A stretch of 64,000 bases of DNA from Oopsacas minuta. Its lineage: Eukaryota > Porifera > Hexactinellida > Lyssacinosida > Leucopsacidae. The translations under genes and the position numbers were made by a program. The notes under the pieces were generated by a model. That model ran no database searches. It was not told the origin of the DNA and saw nothing but the letters and a program-made list of their open reading frames with translations. Positions 11,850 to 24,623 of this stretch are shown here, piece after piece. Position 1 is the first letter of the stretch; each line of letters opens with the position of its first letter. Location of the stretch: contig JAKMXF010000244.1 of assembly GCA_024704765.1 (NCBI GenBank), positions 53,905 to 117,904 of the forward strand. Reading direction: 5' to 3'.

Positions 11850-13900
11850 TTAGTCAGCTTCATACTTTGCGAGAATCACAATGCGTTCGGCATTGAACAT
11901 GTGTAGGTTGATATTCCTGTGCAGCGGGAATAGAGATTCGTCGACAACCTCAGAGGTTGTGAGAGCCTAATACATATGACTGACCATCACCAGGTTCTCG
12001 ATGTTATACTTGGCCTCAATCCATCCGACGCAGCCTAGTAATAGCTTCTGGTGAATGGAAGCTACGAACTGCACCCCCAACAGTTGCTCACTCTGCTTGT
12101 CTGTCACGTACGTGTGCTTGAGACCCGGAGCGAAGCAGGCTCGAGCTTAGGCGAACCCTTGTGAGGTTTCATTCCTGCTGCTTAGTCCTTGGTGGATTCG
12201 TAGAATTTGACGAGCTTCTTCCAGTCGTCAGCATTCTTCTTGACCTCAGCTTTGGTACTTGAAATCAAATCCCGCACGCCGAAGATTAATAAGTCCGGAG
12301 ACTGCATGAGCAGGTCGACACAGAAACATAGCCGTACACATAGCTAAGGACATGAAGGGTGTAAAGGTGGCCGAAGTTGCCTAGCTGGTTGACAATCTTG
12401 CGGTTTGCGCAGATTTAAGACCAAACTCACCAAAACGTGGGTCGGTCTTCTCGTTGAATGACACATTCACCTCTGCGAGATTTGGCCCGTAGAAGTAGAC
12501 CGCAGCCTTTCTGCAATGTAGTCAAGCAGCAGCTCATAGTTTTTCAGTGTGCTATCCACCACGACATCATTTCATAGTCAGCGTGTCTCGCTCAGAAGTT
12601 TGATTGTCGTCAGTTTCAGCTTCTTCGGAGGTCGATCTTCTTCTGTTGCTCATTCGTTCGAACAGCCGATGGCCTATACACCCCAGAATTCACTCATTCT
12701 CGGAATAAAAGTCGTCTGATCCGCTGTGCAGAATCGGTCTGGCTTCTGTCAACCTCGTACGGTTCCGCACCGGCTCCCTTCTCTCTTGATCCTCCTCCTG
12801 AAACTCAGTCCATCCCTTCGAGTGCTTCACATGCCGAGCTATGCAGCTGACCACTGCCATAGAAAGCTTACAGGCTGGAATGTCGTAGATAGCGTGCCTG
12901 ATCACAAGGGTGAGAGCGTGCCTAGGATGATAGATGAACAGGGCTCTGGGGCGCTTTACCTTGACACGAGTTTTCAGACCCGATAATCTCCATCCATAGC
13001 TTACCCACATAGTTCTAAATGAGATAAATTCCAAAGCGCAACTGATTGTCTTCCTGCAGTTTCACAAGCGTGAGCGAGTCTTCGTTGTAGCACCATAGAA
13101 ACATCTACTTAGGCGCAAGCTGCTCGTCCTCCACTCGCGACCAACACCACCGTCTGGTCGACTCCCTAGGCGTCTGGGTTTCATCTATCATTAACGCCAA
13201 CCTTTTATCCAGTAGGTGCTCGCTGATCAAATGCATAGTGGAGATTCCGATCAGCTCGCACATCTCGTTTAGAATCTCCACACTTGTGAACTTCGTTTTG
13301 TGGATTCTCGACGTCCAGCACTTCATGTTACCTTCGTGGCTCCGTAGATATCCAACAGTTGCTGGAAGTTTCCTTCGGTGTGCGAGTGTCCACACATCGG
13401 AATATTCTGGCGAAGCGCCGTAAGTACAATGTTGATCTTATGGGCCTTCATGTAGTATCGGCTGAAAGTTTTGGCTTTTCTTCATCGTGGTACAGCCAGT
13501 CAACCTTATCACACCAAGCGTAGTTGAACTTGCTATCGCGCTCCAGTTTCGTCACCACCTTTTGCATCCTGCAGCGAATCAGGCTCTTGTCTTCCTCATT
13601 GAACGTTTCATCCACGGTGCCACAGTATTGACGATACTGTGGAGCCTCATCCCGCCGCTAGCGTAGGCAGATTGCTTGAATGCATGATCAACTTTGCCGC
13701 GGATTTCGGCCATGAGTGCTCGCATCTGATATTTAGCCTATGTCTCTTTGGCTTCATTGGCCAGCTTTTCTTCTCTTTTCGGTCCCTCCTTTGCGATTTC
13801 TCTGTTGACCGCCGAATTTTCAGTTGCTATGTTCTGTGGATGCACTTGTTAATCTAAATGATAAACAGTTCTGGACTATCTGGCCCATAACCGACGAATG
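11850..13900 (-). pseudogene. GC-rich fossil coding block of unknown origin, possibly viral or mobile
   Basis: About 2 kb near 50% GC by eye, inside DNA near 30%. Minus-strand reading segments look strongly coding but change frame and meet stops repeatedly. Examples are GTVDETFNEEDKSLI (about 13600), HKTKFTSVEILNEMCELIG (about 13270), FIYHPRHALTLVIRHAI (about 12920) and LLIFGVRDLISSTKAEVKK (about 12260). There appear to be two proteins, roughly 13860-12690 and 12660-11850. I recognise neither. The composition and compact two-gene layout suggest an integrated virus or a transferred or captured segment; an old retrocopy of a host gene is also possible. No terminal repeats were found. Confidence 0.55.
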
Positions 13901-16900
13901 GAGTAGATCCGACGCCTGTGCTTATGAAATTTAAGTACAGGGGTGGGTAAATTTCTGTATATTCTCCCACGGCTGATTTCTTAGAACCAACTCATTTTGG
14001 ATATCACTATTATATTTAAAATGTATAGAAACAAGGGTAAAACTGTCTATGGAAGTGAAATTACTCAACACCATAGTCAAAGTTTCTCGAAGTCTTGTTT
14101 ATTAAAATCGCTTTTCCGTGTTTCCGGATTCCCGGAAAGTATTTAACAAAAATTTCATCCCTGAAATATTGTAGATATCACTGTTTACTGTACTATATAC
14201 AAATTTTCATTTTCCAAATATATAATATATCAGTTATTGTCGTTCCTATAAGATTTATCTGGTTAAATGTAAAGTTTTTGAAAGAACAATAAAGTTGCAG
14301 TATGACTTGTGAAATATCGATTCTAGGTCAGCGGTTCACAAATTTATAATTGGATCTCGCGTCCGACCTTAATTATCAAAGTATGAAATCACCCACAGGG
14401 GAAATATTTATCGACAACATTCATAAAATTCATCAATAAATAGAAGATGATTGTCAAATTGTCTACCTTATTATAGGAAATTAAAGCTCCATGAAATTAT
14501 ATTTCATGGATCAATAAACTTATACTACCCATTATCTATGTAAGTTCTCTACGAATCGCGTAATTTCATCGATAGTTCATTTCATATACAAAGTAAATTA
14601 CAATATTATTAACGCATGCGAAATGGCAGGAATAATATGGCATACAACTTAACGTATTGTTGTACAATTGTTTGCAGTTTATCTCTAATCATTGTTGCAT
14701 TAGATAAGCTGAAGTAAATATCTGTAAACACAGTCTGTGCCTATTTGCTTTTCCTATAGGTCACAGTAGTGAGACACTTGTTTCAGGTCCTCAGACCGCA
14801 ATAAGTGGGTTGAAAATATGATTAACCTTAGAATAAGACCAGGGACGAATTATGGGAAGTGACGGGATAGTGAGGGACCTCGTCCAGGGTTTACCTCACT
14901 GAATGGCTAGGCAATATTTTAAAGCTTGTGCAATAATATTCGGGATATCTCATTTAATTGAATCATCAGGGTATGGAATTTGGTAGAGCATTATAAATTG
15001 GCTCTTCTTTTTGTAATAAGTGTATCGATTATCGCATATAAGTGAATTTTGTGAGGCAAGTGTAATCCATGTTCTCAGTAGAACCTTAAGAACTAGCCAA
15101 AATTATCTTGGCGATGTTTGTATATTTCATATAAAATATTACCTACATTTTATTTTAGAACATAAATATTAACTGTCAATAATTTGAGCTTTATGTTAGT
15201 TGAAAGTGGGAGCATTTTCTCAAACAAATCAGTCTATTCGGTGATCACATTACTTATTTGAACCTGAAAAGTTTTCCTAGATATGAATTCTCTGCTTCGT
15301 AACAACAAATTTGTGGAACAAGTAGCGAGTAATTGTATACAGATTTACTCTACTTTATCCTTCAATCCGACTATAAGAGTGATTAAGCGAAAATATGTTT
15401 AAGACACGAAGTGGCATGATAAGTTCAGGATCGAATAGCTAAATGACTACGAAAGAAGACGTGTTTAATTGACCATCAAGTTCTTATTGTTGTAGATTAG
15501 AAACTAAACTATTATGATTGATTTTCAAATTGTTAATATGCATAATTCAATGAGATAATTGAAATAATGATCTAAGATTATAAGAATCAAGCATATCTAT
15601 GCCAAATGTCCTAATGGAATATCTGTCCTATCTGTATTGGAGCACCTGATTATAAATGATAATATAAGGTGGCGTTTCAACAGCAAGTCAGGGACGGCAT
15701 GCTACGTACGTCTGGTACTGCTAGTTCCGTCCTAGCTTTCAAATTGGTAGCGCTGCTATGCCACATTTGTCAATTCCAATTATTCAGGTCATGTACAATT
15801 TTGCTACTTTTTACAAGAAATTTGATCTACGTAATCTCACAGAGGTATAATTTGGAGAAATAATTCCAGTTTGATATAACTTCAATAATTATTTTGTCGT
15901 GCTAAATTTTAAGAATTAGTTAGCATTTGAAAGCCATGACGTCATATTGGATTTCAAAATATAGAAGTTCTTTCATTTCTTAAAATTAATGACTATATAA
16001 GAGATTCTTAATAGCATCATATTTTAATGACAAACACTAGTAACTAGACAACGCATTAGTTATTGTGGAATTGTAACCCAATCTTGTATGCAACATAATA
16101 TTGTGATTTGATTTATATGATTGTCATACAAAGCTGTAAATGTCACTTACCCTGCATGAAGTAAATGAAATATTTCTGGATACTAAACAGGGAAATCGAA
16201 ATACTAAAGTAGATGTCAATTTGGAAGTAGAAAATTGGAGAAAAGGTTGAATCGACTCATAATTACCAACATTCTCAAAAGATGTGATGAATCTCTATTA
16301 GAGGTGTAATCGGTTTAGTGAACGAAGGCACCACGATCAGTAACAAATAGTTCTTAAGCGTCACGACTATATTACAAGTAGTGATACTCCTTCTCGAGCT
16401 ACTCAGTCAGTGGTTAATCAGAAAATTCCTGGAAGATTTAGAAAAATCAGATTCTAGACGTGTACGCTCTAGAGATTACAGGTATTATGGACGCGTTATC
16501 TCAATTAGCTTGTTCAGAAGTTGTCAGTATTATTCAGTATGTTGGTCTGATTGTTATATTTTTTGCAGTTACTACACCAGGATGCCATAACCTTGCTCTT
16601 ATTACTAAAGAATTTCTGAAGGCGATAATCATGATGTCCTTCACTTTAACAAATTGGTTTGGAAGAGGCAACATTCCTTGTATATTACCTGAATGTGGAG
16701 GAACTGAAAAGGAAGATTAAGGTATTTCTAATTTCAGAAGTTTTTAAGTTAGCCAGTTGGTCTAAAGCACGTGATTTTGCTAGAACTCTAATACCTCCAT
16801 TCCAATTTACCCATCTGTTTCAAATCAAATTAGAGTAATAATTAATTACATTGACCACATAGTAAACCTCTTGAAACTTATTATACATACTCGATACAAT

Positions 16901-19900
16901 CTATTGAAGAACTCCTCATGCACCGCACAACTTTATGGTTAAACACTGTGTAGATGAGTCGGGAAGTCACAATGTGTCTAATCCTAGATCTCAAACAGCG
17001 CGTGAACGTTCACTTTTCTCTTATTTATGGATTTCCTCTTGATTGAAAGATTGTCAAGGAAATATTCTATGGTTAATCAATCCCCAAATTCTAGGATCTC
17101 TACTTCCGAAACATTAGACAACTTCATGTAGTCCCGAAATAAGATATCAAGTATGTCAAATAGCCTCATAATCAGTCAATGATATTTTAAATACATTGCA
17201 AAACAATCTACCTAGTGAAGGACGACCACATGAACATAGACCTTCCAGTTCGGTGTGTAGTAAGTTTAGGCAATTTAGGACCAGTAATGATATGAATAGA
17301 GGCAATATAGCTTGAAGCACCCCAAGTTTGCTCCTCAGGAGAATCGATGTTGGCTGAACGTGTTCAGGCCAGGTCATAGTGATATGTTGCTTGTAATAAT
17401 CTGATGCGTTGAAAAGTTTGAAGATGAGAAAGTAAATTCCACTTCATCTGTATCTGTCTTAACGATACACTCTTCTCTAAAAGTAATAGACAAGCTGCTT
17501 AAGATCCAAAGTGAATCAACTTCGGAGAAATATTTCCCAGTCGTACTCACTAAAGAGCAGGGGACCGACAAATCTGGTAAACCTGTACCTACACCAATTG
17601 GACTTTTATGAAAGGAATTCATGATCGCGAGTTCTAGATGAAGTCGAAATGTGGGAAATATCCTTTGAAGGTCATGCTATTATATGTGCAGATTCACTGA
17701 GTAATTTGAGAAACACACTGACAACTGACATGAAACAGAATTTATGAATATAATTCCGCCAAGGAAGATGGTAGGATCAAGCTCACAATTTGGGCACAGA
17801 AATTTTGATGGGATTAGTATACACCAGCAGCATTATATATAAGTAGTGAGTGAGAGCGAATATTTAGTATATATAGGTTTAAATACGGTTAGATAAAATC
17901 ACATCAAGTACATATTATAACCAGAAAAACTATCATTACCATACTTAAATGCAATAATAGCTGTAATTCAGTTAACAACTTTGCAATCATCAATGTGGTA
18001 AACTAATACAACTATACATTTAACAACATAAATGAATATATATGTATTAGCTATTTGAATACAAATTTATTAGTGCTCGATAAAATATAAAATTTTGTGG
18101 CGAACCCAAGCCAACAAAATATACATTTGTTCGCAATTAGCCCCCAGTTTACTCGTTCTTCGAGACCAAATATATAATCACTATGTAGAATCTAAATATC
18201 TTGGTGGCTTAACTAAGCCACGAGCTTCAGGATTTGGTGACTAACGCCAACAAACCACCTAATTTTTTTGAGTACTGAAATTTATACAGATTCGAAAAAA
18301 CTGTGATATTTCCAATTTTAGTGAGATGAAAACTTTGTGAATTATGCCCGAGGATTGGGACAAGGAAAAGAGAATTCGGTCATGAAATATAAATTTCGTA
18401 AGTCAAATTATAATATTTAGCAATTTCAGCATTCATAGTCATTTTCGAAAATGGTATATACCATTGTACCATAATTTTGAGATCTAAAATGGGTAGATTA
18501 TTGGAAATTATCCGTATTAACTTAGAAATTAATGAACCCGATATACTCAAATAGATGTGTATAATACACAATTCATTATATGTCAGGGGATTTGAAACAA
18601 TACAGATTCTAAATTAGGAAATATCTTATATAATGAAAATACTTCAGATTTATAGCCAATTGTTTCAAAAATTTTGTATATATTTACGCCCGTGCCCTCT
18701 CAAGCAGAGTATTGCAAGACTCTCGCTTTTCAAAAATATTCCTTTACAAAACCTTCACACAAATTCAGACCCTTTGGGAATCGTAATATTTAGTAAATTG
18801 GATAGTCATTGTGTTCATGTTCAACACACAATATTGAAATTTGTGCATTCACCAACACCTTCCATCAATTGTCTTTATCAAAACTTGAAAACTGTAGCTA
18901 AATATTCATAATACATTAAAACATTGTGCTAGTGCTATTTCGTTATCATAAATCTCACGATTGCCTAATTCCTACTGACTAAAAAAGTATTGTAGAAGGA
19001 TTATTATTCCTATATGGAACTTCTCCCAAACGAAACCTGAGAGATGTGTTTATAATTATATATTCTATTTTTGTGAATTAAAAGGATGGGGATGGTCGAA
19101 TGACACGGCATAATTCGTGGTGTATGCAGATATTATTGGTAATTTCCAAATATGCAAGCTGTCTTTTTACCACGCCCACCAAAGTTTAAGACATTACCGA
19201 TTTTGCAAAAGCATTTGGCGTAGATGATAGTGACTTATTATAGTAAGTCACTATCATCTACACGAAATGCTTTTCCCAAAATTTTAAATATCACAAAATA
19301 TTATTCTGTTAGTACTTATATTTCATTCTAAGTCTAGCACAGTTGGATATAACGAAACTCGCATTATAAAGAAGTGATCCGCCAACCCATATATGTATTG
19401 AGAGAAAATAATTGATTTTACTGTCAATATAAAGAAATGAAACACAGGAACCAAGTACTTACGAGAGTTTACTGTAGTATACCAACTTCTAGACACTGAA
19501 GTGAAGAACATTTCGTTAAAAAAACTCATAAATTAAAGAATAGATATGCCAACCGTAGATAAAAACACCTAGTCCAGAGGTTTTACCTATTAATTTTATA
19601 CTAGGTAATTTCTTTTCACAACAAGATTAAAATACTCGGTACTAAATACAACACCTATTTAGTATCAAATACCTAGTTTAAATATGGTTAGCAATTATCG
19701 CATAAATGAATTCGAACCAGTGGCTTAGAGAAGACGGCGCCACCAATTCTTTACTACAGTCAGGTTCGTTGATGGACATTCAAGGGACATAAATATGATA
19801 TTATCCTATATTTTCTATGTTTATTATATATATACAAAGGACGTTGGATAAACTGGCATGGATGCAAAATTGTATTTAATACACATGAAAGTTATAGTGT

Positions 19901-20034
19901 TTCGGGGTTCTAGCCACAGGATGTCAACTATATACGAAGTAAATTGGTGATACATATTAAAGTATTATTGAAAAATTTAGAAAATATTTTTTTCATTGCA
20001 TTTGGGAAAATATACCGAATAGAGTAACTGAATG
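13901..20034. other. Intron DNA, no gene recognised
   Basis: AT-rich throughout. It holds a long perfect-type hairpin (19207-19274) and, around 19330-19500, fragments (GGATATAACGAA, AGTTTACTGTAGTA) that look like a pogo/Tigger relic. Open frames here (for example 16381-16720, 18633-18911) show no recognisable motif. Confidence 0.4.
19207..19274. repeat. Long hairpin, 31-bp arms
   Basis: AAAAGCATTT...GTAGATGATAGTGACTTA is followed after 6 bases by its reverse complement with two mismatches. It could be the core of a foldback element or a small-RNA precursor. Confidence 0.85.
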
Positions 20035-20341
20035 CAGTACATTACCGCTAATCCGAACAGTCTTGTACCAATTGCAAAGAGATTCTTTCAGAATGGTGAA
20101 ATTGTTCGGAAAAGTGAAGTGCATAGAAACAACACTATAGGTTGGATGAAGGAAGACATTCTGTCGAAAGTTGAATTAACGATGAAAAGGCTGCTAGTAT
20201 GTGAAATATAGCATTGACTATTTGTGCACAGTATAATTGGAGCAATCACATAATTTTTACATTTTAGATCTAATTACAGAACATAAATAAGATTTTGGGC
20301 TGTTCAGATTAGCGACGGTTCGGATTTGCGGAAGTGCACTA
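20035..20341. mobile_element. pogo/Tigger-like MITE
   Basis: About 307 bp with ends CAGTACATTACCGC and, from the right, TAGTGCACTTCCGC, both followed by an AATCCGAAC block. No coding capacity. The terminal motif is of the pogo/Tigger style. It ends a few bases before the P-like element. Confidence 0.6.
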
Positions 20342-20857
20342 TAATCAGTCATAGCATTCTATATACTAAGGCAATGGCACTCTATCGAAATTTTGGACCA
20401 TAGATTGTCATTACCATCGGACTACTTTACATCATAACTTTTGTATTTCTTAATATATCAAAGTGATTTTAACATTTATGTGTATCCAACAACTGCTTAC
20501 TCCTTAGAACATATTTTGGTATAATTTTGCCTGATTTATAAAACTTCAGTTTTGCACATGTTTGAGTATCCAATTCAGTCGTATTGTTCGCGCGAATTAA
20601 TCGCCTATAGTGCTCTAAGAATATGTATAATTCATTATGAGGATAGAGATCTTATGTAGCAACATGCAAACTATGTATTAGCGTCAATATTTGTGATTAC
20701 TTTTGAAATTTTGTGTCTTAAACGTCTTAATATGAAAAATATTTTACCCACCCATAAATTTTGTATTCAATGTTGATAATATATGATAATTATTGTAAAT
20801 ATTTTTTCGTTTCTTCCAATTACTGCAATATTTGTACCGCATCATCACATATTCAAC

Positions 20858-23751
20858 ATGACATGCCTAGTACCTGGTTGTAAGTCGAATTATCACAGTC
20901 AAGGTGATTCATATGTGCCTACTTTTTCCTTTCCTACTGATGTTGAAACTCGTGAAAAGTGGTTTCGAGCGATCCCTCGACCGAAAGGAGACTATGAGGA
21001 GAATAAACGATTTTTGGTAAGTTGCTATAGAAATTTGTCTGTGATATAGTATAATTATTTCTATCTTTATAGGTCTGTATACATCATTTCCGTGAAGAAG
21101 ATATCGAGAGGAATATTGAATATTATAACGGAGTTGAGATGATCAAGATGCCCAGGAAAAAAGTTGTTCTTAAGAAATTTGCAGTTCCTAGTATCTTTCC
21201 AAATTGTCCAACTTATTTCACAGATGCAGTTGCTAAAACCCAAAGGCTATCTCTAGACGATAAAGAGGAGAAGAGGATGCAGGATGTATACAAGAAAAGT
21301 CGAACAGAATTTCAAGAGACAGAAGCTAAGTTCAGGATTTCGAGTCTTAGTTGTATTACATCTAAGTTGCACATGATCGAACTCCCAAACGGTTGGCTTT
21401 TCCATCGCCCTGATTCTTCTAACATACTATTTCTTAAGATTCAATTTTGTGACGAAGTTTCCACTATTGAACGATATATAATTGTCGATGAAAGTTTATT
21501 TTGTAAGTCTTTTTACAAAGAAAAGAACAAAATTCAGCTCTCGTCTTCCTCAATAAATGATATCAGGTTATTAGAAAACATTATACATGAAGTTGATTTA
21601 TTTGAAATATCTCCAAGTACTAATACAAATACCTCTGCGACATCTCTGATACAACATGTGGAGAACTCTATTCATAGTCTTGGTCAAGCTATTGATACAT
21701 TAGAGCACACTGATTCCAAATTATATTTCGAAATCGCTGAGGCTTCTTTACGAATGCGTCTTACTTTTTTGCTCGATCAGTTGAAATATCTAATCATTGA
21801 TAAACATGCTCGACGTTATAACATCATCACTCTGGTCTTTTGTTTAAAAATTCACGGCATTTCCCCAGCTTGTTACCGTCTCATTCAGGGCTCTAATTGC
21901 TTAACTTTTCCTCATGAGCGTAATTTGTTGAAAGTAAAAAATAGTATTGGCTTGGAGAGTGATTATACAAAATTCTCAGGGAAGTTGCCACTACATTCAA
22001 TAATTTAGAACGCCATGTTATTCTTCAAATGAATGAGATACATATCCGTGGTGATGCATCATATAAGGGAGGGAGAGTAATTGGGTCGATTGACAATCCT
22101 AATGATCCATATACCACAGTTTTCTCCATGATGGTTTCTAGCCTATCGGCCAAGTTTTCTACCATTGTTCGGTTGATTCCTTTGGGTTCTTCTTCTGCTG
22201 AATCATTGTATCCTATTGTCAGGTCTACTATCTGTGATATCGAAGCTTGCGGTCTATTTGTAGAAGCTGTTTGTACTGACAACTATCCACTGAACGTTCG
22301 TTTATACAAATTGTTTTCAACTAGTTCGAAACTGGAGCAAAAGTACAACACCCCTGCAACCCACATAGAAATTTAATTTTGCTCTTTGATAGTGTTCATA
22401 TCATTAAGTGCATCCGAAATAATTGGTTGAATCTCAAAAATATTGACAACACTTTCATTTTTCCGAAGTTCGACGAATGTCTAGTAAGTATTCAAAACAT
22501 CATTGACACTAACAAAAATTTTTACCTCTCCATCCCTAGAGCCAGCATTTCTACTGCCAATTTGACCTCTAAATCTGTATATCCAGATATTTGTTACGCT
22601 CGATTTTAAGATATACGAGATTTGTTTAGATCGGATAGATGTAATTTATTGAAACGAGCACAAAATTAACAGCGAAAGCTTGTTGGCCCTCAAGCTTAGA
22701 ACGGCAAAATGTCAGTTTTGCATTGAAAATTTTTCATGAGACAACATCTGCTGGCCTATTAGCGTGGAATATCGAAAATGACACCAAACACATCAATCAA
22801 ACAGTAGATTTTCTTGATCTTATTAACCCGATATGGAAAATATTCAATGTGAACTGGGTTGGGAAAAATATACGTTTTAATGATGAATTTTCAGCCCCAA
22901 TATACCCAGACGATTTTCGGTTGCTCTTTTTGAACAACGTGGTCTCCTGGTTGGATAGTTGGGTTAATCTACCTTTTTTGTCCGGAAAATTAACGCCACA
23001 AACCTTTACCAGCTTTAGACATACATGTGAGGCATTACCACTACTAGTCAAACAACTAACTGAAAATTATGGGTACCAATATCTTCTTACTGCGAGAATA
23101 CAAAATGATGCTTTAGAACATCATTTTGGATTATACAGACAAATGTCAGGGTCTCACTATCAAATATCTTTTAACCAAGTTTTAGAAAGCGAACGAAGAC
23201 TCCAACTTTCCAACCTTGTAAAAGTTTTTGATATAAAATATGGTTTGGCAGATAACGTTTCACTAAAAGAATACCTTAGGCAATTCGCAGACGATTGTGA
23301 GTTTATAAGTGATGAAAAGCAACTCGATATAGAACCTTATATGACTATATTGAATGATATCTCGCTCATTGAATTAGAAGTTTCTCAGATTGAATGCCTC
23401 ATCTATATAGCAGGATATGCAGTCTTCTCTTACATAAAAAAGTCAAATACTTGTCAATCTTGTTACGATCTTTTAACAACAGATAGACTCCTAGAAGTTA
23501 ATAATGACGTTGGTTCTCAATATACTTTGATTAATTTAGTAGATCGAGGTTCTCTTAAATATCCTTCTTCTTGTGTAGTAAAGTCTGTTACTATCTTGTA
23601 TAAAGCCTTTCTGATGATAGATAACTGTGATTCCCTCAGCAAGAAATTCTATTCTGCACAGTCCCGTAGTTTGTTGGTACTCATTTCTATGACAATCATT
23701 TCAGAGAAATATACTGATGTTTGGAATGATTGTTGCTCCTGTGGCGTTTAG
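20858..23751 (+). pseudogene. P-element/THAP9-like transposase with intron, frameshifted
   Basis: Exon 1 (20858-21016) encodes the start of a THAP zinc finger (MTCLVPGCKSNY). A 56-bp intron (GTAAGT at 21017, AG at 21072) joins in frame to VCIHHFREED, completing the C2CH site, and the AVPSIF signature of the THAP C-terminal end follows. Next come the RNase-H-like parts: HVILQMNEIHIRGD, VCTDNYPLN, FDSVHIIKCIRNNWL, SLERQNVSFAL and NDALEHHFGLYRQMSG. This is the family order, with the acidic pair in NDALE. At least three frame changes (about 21975, 22360 and 22610-22690) break it, and the first catalytic Asp appears to be Asn (22032-22034). The transposase would cut at the element's TIRs. Confidence 0.92.
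21017..21072 (+). other. Intron splitting the THAP domain
   Basis: 56 bp, GTAAGT donor and TTTATAG acceptor, phase 0. Removing it restores the CxxHF half of the THAP zinc finger. Confidence 0.85.
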
Positions 23752-24623
23752 AATCGGGACATATTGAAGAAATTGTGTGTTACATGGTCAAATATCATCT
23801 TGTCGAAGAGAGTCCGCAATTACAATTTTATGGTTTTAAATAGGGATAATACTAAGCTTAAAAAATACAAATAATTTTTCTTTGTTCATTTTTAGATCAT
23901 TTTACTGTTAGAATTTTGTGTAGAAGACTGAAGCTATTGTATTGTTATTCGATTTGTTATGTTCAGCTGGACGTTTATGATAGTATAATATATTACTGTT
24001 ACTACTACTAAGAGAATGTATTATGTTATTTATTGTATACTACATATACGTATTGTACTGTTAAATATATGGTTTGACTTATTAAAATCTATTATGTTGA
24101 TTTTGAATCTTCTAATATTGAATTAATCAGGCCGGGTGTGGTAAATCATTTAATCTGATGATTAATAATTAACTAGAAGCAGTAGAATCACAACTATAGA
24201 TAATGCATTATACTTTGAAAGTCGATGGTAATGACAATCCATGGTCCAAAATTTCAATAGAGTGCCATTGCCTTAGTATATAGAATGCTATGAATCAGTA
24301 AAGATTTCAATTCTTAATCTTTTGAAAAGGTGCAACAGGGGAATTGCTACACTAAATGGATGCCATCCGTTTACTTTAACATTCGCTAACTGGTACGGTT
24401 TATAATTAAACTTAGGATGAATTTCGGAGGCTGATTGCAATACTAGACTTTGACCCCTATAAAAGTATGTTTTGCTTCCCATTCATTGGGACCCTAAAGT
24501 ATAGGTCAATAGGGATGAGCTCAAACTCGGCCCTGGCAGAAAGGAAAAGACGACTATAAGAGCGGACCGGAAGAGAAGACGAATAGAGCGAGTTCGGGAT
24601 GGGGCATGGCTTGGGAAATCAAT

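Larger units (their letters stand above)
20350..24292 (+). mobile_element. P-element-like transposon
   Basis: 3,943 bp with 70-bp terminal inverted repeats (20350-20419 and 24223-24292) that differ at two positions. The ends are CATAGCATTC and GAATGCTATG. Both sides are flanked by AATCAGT (20343-20349, 24293-24299), a 7-bp duplication where P elements usually make 8. It contains one plus-strand THAP transposase gene, antisense to UBR4. Its sharp ends and TSD make it the best-delimited element in the window. Confidence 0.95.

Noticed and set aside
12726-12986. Plus-strand frame in the GC-rich island
   Set aside because: The minus strand shows the consistent protein-like readings; GC-rich DNA leaves open frames on both strands.
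22025-22282. Minus-strand frame inside the P-like element
   Set aside because: Complement of the conserved RNase-H-like part of the transposase; no independent features.
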